Below are positions 4,380 through 7,733 of a stretch of 7,733 bases of DNA, piece after piece. A program made the translations under genes and the position numbers. The stretch comes from Caldilineaceae bacterium. GTDB taxonomy: Bacteria; Chloroflexota; Anaerolineae; Caldilineales; Caldilineaceae. The stretch is taken from the NCBI GenBank assembly GCA_028819675.1, contig JAPPKT010000049.1:1-7733 (forward strand), written 5' to 3'. The notes beneath the pieces are model-generated. The model saw nothing but the letters and a program-made list of their open reading frames with translations. It made no database searches and was not told where the DNA came from. Each line of letters starts with the position of its first letter. Positions within the stretch are counted from its first letter, which is position 1.

Positions 4380-6452
4380 TCAGCGGTCGGCGCGCGCCAG
4401 CAAGAGGTTGCGGCTTTTGTCGACGCTGGCCGACCAGCCGGGGGGGAGGACGGTAGTGGTGTCGAACTGGAAGACGATGGCGGGGCCTTGGAGACGGTGG
4501 CCGGGGCGCAAGCGAAGGCGATCATAGCAGGGGGTCTCGGCGGCGCCGTCGGGGCCGAACCAGACCGGTTTGGAGGCTACTTGTGCTGATTCCGGGTCGG
4601 GGGGTCCAAGGGGCTCCCGGGGCAGGTTCAGCTCTGCGCCGGAGCCGGTTCCGCGCAGACGCACGGCGACGGATTCGACGGTTTCGGCGTGCATGGCGTA
4701 GCCGTAGCGGGCATCGTGGGCGTTGTGGAAGGCTTCGATGGAACGCTGCACGGCCTGGGAGGCTTGCGCCGCATTCGGCGCGGGCAGGTCGAGTGGGACG
4801 GAGAGCTCGTAGCTTTGTCCACGATAGCGCAGGTCCATTGAGGATTCCAGCACGGGCGCGTCGACTCCTTCGGCGGCCAGTACGGATCGCACTCGTTGTT
4901 CCAGGGTTGCCGATATCTCCTGTAAGGGGGCAGGGTCCTGGGCAAGGCTGCCGGCCTCGATCAGGAGAGCCTGGGAGGACTCGTGGACGACATCGGCGAT
5001 CAGGAGGCCCAGGGCGCTGAGAACGCCGGGGCTGGGGGGTAGGAGGATACGGGGGATGCCGAGGGCGTCGGCGAGGTCGCAGGCGTGAAGCGGGCCGGCG
5101 CCACCGAAGGGCACGAGGGTGAAGGTGCGCGGGTCGTAGCCGCGTTCGACTGAGACGCGGCGCAAGGCGCGTTCCATGCGGGCGTTGGCGACGCGGATAA
5201 CGCCCAGGGCGGCCTCGTGGACGGAGAGCCCGCCCAGCGCGGCGCCCAAGGCGGTCAGGGCTGATCCGGCCGCGGCGACGTCGAGCTGCATGGCTTTACT
5301 GCCGCCGAGAAACTGGCCGGCATCGAGGCGTCCGAGAACGAGATTGGCGTCGGTGACGGTGGGCTGATCGCCGCCGCGTGCATAACAGACGGGGCCCGGC
5401 TCGGCGCCGGCGCTTTCCGGCCCGACGCGCAGGCCGCCGCCGGCGTCCACGCGGGCGATGCTGCCGCCGCCGGCGCCGACGGTATGGATGTCGATTACGG
5501 GCAGGCGCAGAGGGAGGCCGGCGACTTCGCTTTCGGCGGTGCGCGGGACTACGCCGGGGCAGAGGGCAACGTCGGTGCTGGTGCCGCCCATGTCAAAGGT
5601 GATGATGCGCGGGCTGTCCTCTTCGCCGGCGAGCTGGGCCAGACGAAAGGCGCCGACAACACCGCCTGCGGGGCCGCTGAGGACGAGGCGGGCCGGTTCG
5701 CGGGCGGCCTGGTTGGTCCCGATGGCACCGCCGTTGGATTGCATGACGCGGATGGGAAGGTCGGGCAACTTGGTTGTGAGACGTTGCAGATAGCGTCCCA
5801 CAAGCGGAAGGAGGTAGGCGTTGATGACGGTGGTGGCGGTGCGCTCATACTCCCGGTACTCGGGGAGAATGTCGCTGCTGAGGGAGATGGGGAGCTGGGG
5901 GAGGGACCGGCGCAGGATACCGGCGGCCAGTTGCTCATGGCGGGGATTGCGGAAACTGTAGAGGAAGCAGATGGCGAGGCTCTCGGGTGCGGATGCGGCC
6001 AGCTGCTCGGCGGTGCGTGCGAGCGCGGCCTCGTCGAGGGCCGTCAGTGTATTGCCGTCGGTATCCAGCCGTTCGACGGCTTCGAAGCGCAGGTCGGGGG
6101 GCGTCAGAGGATCGGGGCGGACCTGGTGGAGATCGTAGAGATGGGGCCTGTTCTGGCGGCCGATCTCGATGACGTCGACGAAACCGGCGGTGGTGAGCAG
6201 GGCGGTGCGGGCGCCACGGCGCTCGAGCAGGGCGTTGGTGGCGATGGTTGTGCCGTGCACGAGTTCGGCGTCATAGGCCGCTTCGGCTGCGGTGGAGGAA
6301 ACGATGCCGAGGTGTGTCAGGCCGGCCAGGATGGCGCGGCTCTGGTCTTCGGGCGTGGTCGCCTCCTTGTGCACCCGGAGACGGTCATCGTGAAGCAGGA
6401 CGAAGTCGGTAAAGGTTCCGCCAACATCGATTCCGACCAGGGTTGCGGGCAT
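4380..6452 (-). CDS. hyuA: Hydantoinase A/oxoprolinase family ATPase subunit (HyuA-like)
   Basis: A 690-residue cytoplasmic subunit that binds and hydrolyses ATP to activate the substrate carbonyl for the HyuB-linked reaction. It has the actin/Hsp70-like double nucleotide-binding fold: phosphate-1 motif GIDVGGTFTD (7-16), ELVHGTTIATNALLERRG (63-80), phosphate-2 motif DMGGTSTDV (287-295), HTVGAGGGSIA (323-333), and GPESAGAEPGPVCYARGG (344-361). PFGGAGPLHA (448-457) and PSPGVLSALGLL (473-484) close the ATPase part. The C-terminal domain has DLRYRGQSYEL (540-550), RYGYAMH (582-588) and GPAIV (656-660). Length and motifs are those of a complete, intact family member. The ATG at 6452 has an AGGA site 9 nt upstream. 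It lies 61 bp after the molybdopterin-fold gene. The family includes hydantoinases, 5-oxoprolinases and acetone or acetophenone carboxylases; the substrate cannot be chosen from sequence alone. Confidence 0.95.
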   Translation of the reverse strand: MPATLVGIDVGGTFTDFVLLHDDRLRVHKEATTPEDQSRAILAGLTHLGIVSSTAAEAAYDAELVHGTTIATNALLERRGARTALLTTAGFVDVIEIGRQNRPHLYDLHQVRPDPLTPPDLRFEAVERLDTDGNTLTALDEAALARTAEQLAASAPESLAICFLYSFRNPRHEQLAAGILRRSLPQLPISLSSDILPEYREYERTATTVINAYLLPLVGRYLQRLTTKLPDLPIRVMQSNGGAIGTNQAAREPARLVLSGPAGGVVGAFRLAQLAGEEDSPRIITFDMGGTSTDVALCPGVVPRTAESEVAGLPLRLPVIDIHTVGAGGGSIARVDAGGGLRVGPESAGAEPGPVCYARGGDQPTVTDANLVLGRLDAGQFLGGSKAMQLDVAAAGSALTALGAALGGLSVHEAALGVIRVANARMERALRRVSVERGYDPRTFTLVPFGGAGPLHACDLADALGIPRILLPPSPGVLSALGLLIADVVHESSQALLIEAGSLAQDPAPLQEISATLEQRVRSVLAAEGVDAPVLESSMDLRYRGQSYELSVPLDLPAPNAAQASQAVQRSIEAFHNAHDARYGYAMHAETVESVAVRLRGTGSGAELNLPREPLGPPDPESAQVASKPVWFGPDGAAETPCYDRLRLRPGHRLQGPAIVFQFDTTTVLPPGWSASVDKSRNLLLARADR

Positions 6453-6513
6453 TATGGAAGTTCCTGAGGGTGGGAGCGGCTGACGGTGCTATGCGGCGTG
6501 CGGATGAAACCTG

Positions 6514-7035
6514 TCAATTGTCTGAGATGATGCGTATGTGGCCCACCCATTTGACCTGCCGCAGGGCGTCATCAATTTCGCTGGGAACGATGAGGCGGAC
6601 GAGGCCGCCGGCGCGTGTCAGGGGCCGGCCGTTGAGCGTATGGGCGAGAAGGATGGGGCGCGGTGTGGGTTCGACCAGCTCGGTGCGCAGGGCGCGTGTG
6701 CCGAAACCGTCTCCGCTGACCACCTCAACGTGCGTCCATGCGCCGGTCCAGAGCAGGTTGACGAGGTCGAGCAGGGGCAGACCGGTGAAGGAAAAGGGTC
6801 CTGAGGTGCCGTGGCCGGTGGAGACGATGTAACAGTTGGGCAGAGTTACCTGTTTTGCGCTCGCAAGATGTAGCGGGAGGCGGTCTGCCGGGACAAAATC
6901 GAGGCTACGCAGGGCTGCGGGGGCGATGCTGCATTCAGACCCATCCGGCAGATGGACTGTCAGGTCGGCGTCGGGGGACGGGGGCTGGGGATTGGGTTCG
7001 TGTGAATGGGGGGCGAGCGGGTCGTGGACTGTCAC
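6514..7035 (-). CDS. Small sulfite-oxidase-fold (molybdopterin-binding domain) protein
   Basis: A 173-residue protein resembling the oxidoreductase molybdopterin-binding domain of sulfite oxidase and YedY/MsrP. A Pro-rich N-terminus (5-22) precedes a short beta region (LTVHLPDG, 25-32) and the core: LPNCYIVSTGHG (65-76), GPFSFTGLPLLDLVNLL (79-95), VEVVSGDGFGTRAL (103-116), ILLAHTLNGRPLTRAGGLVRLIVP (128-151) and VKWVGHIRI (161-169). Relatives hold the metal with a cysteine about nine residues before the (P)WxG-like turn. Here Ser72/Thr73 fall there, and the only nearby cysteine is C68, so catalysis is doubtful. No signal peptide or membrane helix is seen. The start is GTG at 7035, overlapping the clpS stop as GTGA, which implies translational coupling. 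It is shorter than full sulfite oxidases and has no heme or dimerisation domain. The fold assignment is fairly sure; the role is unknown. Confidence 0.8.
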   Translation of the reverse strand: MTVHDPLAPHSHEPNPQPPSPDADLTVHLPDGSECSIAPAALRSLDFVPADRLPLHLASAKQVTLPNCYIVSTGHGTSGPFSFTGLPLLDLVNLLWTGAWTHVEVVSGDGFGTRALRTELVEPTPRPILLAHTLNGRPLTRAGGLVRLIVPSEIDDALRQVKWVGHIRIISDN

Positions 7036-7343
7036 TGTTTCGGTTCCATGGAGAATGTAAGGGGGTAGCCGGCGGCTCGGGCCAGTGAATGGGCGTCGCT
7101 GATGAGCCGTTTGGCCTCGGACTGGGGGCGGGAGCAGACGGGGGCTACACCTTTATGGTGTGCCTCCCAGGTGACAGTTTCGGCGATTTCGGCGGACAGG
7201 CTGAAGACATGGCCGAGGGTGTCGACGACGAAGTCGTAGGGGGTGACGTCATCGTTGTGGACGAGGATGGTCCACGGTTCTTCGCGGGCGGTGTCGACGG
7301 CGGTGTCCACTTCGGGATGGACGTCGGTCTGGGCGCCCATCAT
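7032..7343 (-). CDS. clpS: ATP-dependent Clp protease adaptor ClpS
   Basis: From the ATG at 7343 this is a 103-residue cytoplasmic adaptor. ClpS binds proteins with destabilising N-terminal residues and delivers them to the ClpA or ClpC unfoldase. The core begins PWTILVHNDDVTPYDFVV (23-40), with the NDD (30-32) that holds the alpha-amino group, and continues through EAHHKG (60-65), where H62 matches the conserved pocket histidine. It ends GYPLTFSMEP, the family's last strand. The E. coli gatekeeper Met40 is Tyr36 here and Met62 is Thr58. The frame stays open to an ATG at 7463, but 7343 (or the adjacent ATG at 7340) is preferred. GC at third positions is about 90% after it and about 60% in the 30 codons before, and 103 residues matches the family. 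No good SD precedes it; 7433 and 7463 remain possible. It is the first gene of the minus-strand run. Confidence 0.9.
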   Translation of the reverse strand: MMGAQTDVHPEVDTAVDTAREEPWTILVHNDDVTPYDFVVDTLGHVFSLSAEIAETVTWEAHHKGVAPVCSRPQSEAKRLISDAHSLARAAGYPLTFSMEPKQ

Positions 7344-7441
7344 TGCGCCCGGGCGAATTGCTCCCAGGTTGCCTCCACCGTCTCTGCGGTCTTGCATCGC
7401 TGGCATGCGTTTGGGCTGGCTACGTTTGATCATAGGGCAGA

Positions 7442-7470
7442 AAGTAACACAGTGGGTGTGCATTGGGCAA
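7442..7470 (-). promoter_or_regulatory. Weak candidate promoter for the clpS operon
   Basis: The minus strand has TTGCCC (7470-7465, four of six -35 bases), then a 17-bp spacer and TTACTT (7447-7442), a poor -10 match. If real, transcription starts near 7435, roughly 90 nt before the preferred clpS start, or almost at the ATG at 7433. It is offered only as the best candidate in this gap. Confidence 0.2.
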
Positions 7471-7476
7471 GAATTT

Positions 7477-7505
7477 TTGTTAGTTTTTAGTAGTCAGTTT
7501 TTAGT
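7477..7505 (+). repeat. T-rich AGTTTTTAGT repeat, two units, in the clpS upstream gap
   Basis: TAGTTTTTAGT at 7481-7491 is followed by AGTTTTTAGT at 7496-7505. The 11-mer is identical to 3681-3691 and lies in the same orientation on the plus strand, although here it is upstream of clpS rather than hyuB. It stands out as an AT-rich island in GC-rich DNA. Confidence 0.6.
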
Positions 7506-7591
7506 GAACTGCGCAGGCCCTGTTCTGTGTGAGGTGTGACTGAAGCAGGAATGACGGAACGCAATGTCAGGATTTCTGGAGCAGGTTCTTG

Positions 7592-7733
7592 ATGGGCATA
7601 GTGGTGTACGTTGGGCCCAATTGGGAGTTGGCTCGCCTGCCCTGTCTGCGCCGGATCACGTTGGAAATGAGCCACGAGGCGGGGTGGGGGGAAGTTCGGT
7701 CGCAGCGGGTGGACAAGGTCGTATTGCGCACAC
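7592..7733 (+). CDS. Start of an unidentified plus-strand gene, truncated at the right window edge
   Basis: An open frame of 47 codons from the ATG at 7592 runs off the right edge, beginning MGIVVYVGPNWELARLPCLR. A GGAG site (7578-7581) lies 10 nt upstream. Third positions are about 79% GC, first positions about 64% and second about 47%, the order expected for a real gene in GC-rich DNA and better than the competing frames. The frame is open back to 7544, so a slightly different start is possible. Another plus frame (ATG at 7564) and two minus frames are also open here; I rank them lower. The product is not recognised. Confidence 0.5.
   Translation, partial: MGIVVYVGPNWELARLPCLRRITLEMSHEAGWGEVRSQRVDKVVLRT

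Larger units (their letters stand above)
7344..7591. other. Divergent intergenic region between clpS and the right-edge gene
   Basis: About 250 bp between the preferred clpS start and the plus-strand start at 7592. It contains the upstream in-frame extension of clpS with poor codon use (7344-7463), the weak minus-strand promoter and the T-rich repeat. I see no convincing plus-strand promoter for the right-edge gene. Confidence 0.45.

Noticed and set aside
5484..6467. A 327-codon plus-strand open frame opposite hyuA
   Set aside because: It is antisense to an intact hyuA with all family motifs. Its product is a Gly/Val/Ala/Asp-rich low-complexity chain with no recognisable domain, typical of mirror frames in GC-rich genes.
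7551..7592. A 13-codon plus-strand frame (MTERNVRISGAGS) whose stop overlaps the ATG at 7592, suggesting a leader peptide
   Set aside because: The AGGA before its ATG has no spacing at all, so it would not work as a ribosome binding site. A chance overlap is more likely.
7487..7675. A 62-codon minus-strand open frame at the right edge
   Set aside because: It ends inside the T-rich repeat and has no clear ribosome binding site. Its codon bias is weaker than that of the plus frame covering the same bases.

Overview
The window is a GC-rich bacterial chromosome segment with tight gene packing. GC is strongly enriched at third codon positions, and the strand layout is simple. I recognise five complete genes: one on the plus strand and four in a minus-strand run. 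There is also a partial gene start at each edge. The ClpS sequence style and a small ClpS-linked molybdopterin-fold protein remind me of Chloroflexota (Anaerolineae, Caldilineae or Thermomicrobia relatives). This is an impression from memory, not a database result. Other GC-rich phyla such as Acidobacteriota or Planctomycetota cannot be excluded.

Layout. Positions 1-39 hold the start of a minus-strand gene with a good Shine-Dalgarno (SD) site. A divergent regulatory gap of about 370 bp (40-409) follows, with a candidate promoter on each strand and an 11-bp palindrome. Then comes a plus-strand MFS drug:H+ antiporter-type exporter (410-1792). Between this gene and the convergent hyuB lies a 202-bp gap with two consecutive G-quadruplex motifs just after the MFS stop codon, plus a nested inverted repeat.

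The minus-strand run, read in transcription order, is clpS (7343-7032), a small sulfite-oxidase-fold protein (7035-6514, GTGA overlap with clpS), hyuA (6452-4380), a two-helix membrane protein of unknown function (4262-3729) and hyuB (3656-1995). A plus-strand gene starts at 7592 and runs off the right edge.

How the genes may work together. HyuA and HyuB are the two halves of an ATP-dependent amidohydrolase or carboxylase of the hydantoinase/5-oxoprolinase/acetone carboxylase superfamily, and should form one enzyme. Its substrate cannot be read from the sequence. The two subunits are separated by a membrane protein, and a candidate internal promoter with an overlapping palindrome sits just downstream of hyuA, so the second half may be separately controlled. 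ClpS selects N-degron proteins for ClpAP/ClpCP. Its translational coupling to a molybdopterin-fold protein that seems to lack the metal-binding cysteine is unusual.

The least ordinary feature is a set of simple, text-like repeats lying in the same plus-strand orientation: a GGGG/TTA array, tandem GGAGTGA and AGTTTTTAGT units. They sit between genes, directly against the hyuB start codon, and apparently inside hyuB itself as an in-frame insertion of about 30 codons. I see no rRNA, tRNA, CRISPR array, transposase or integrase.
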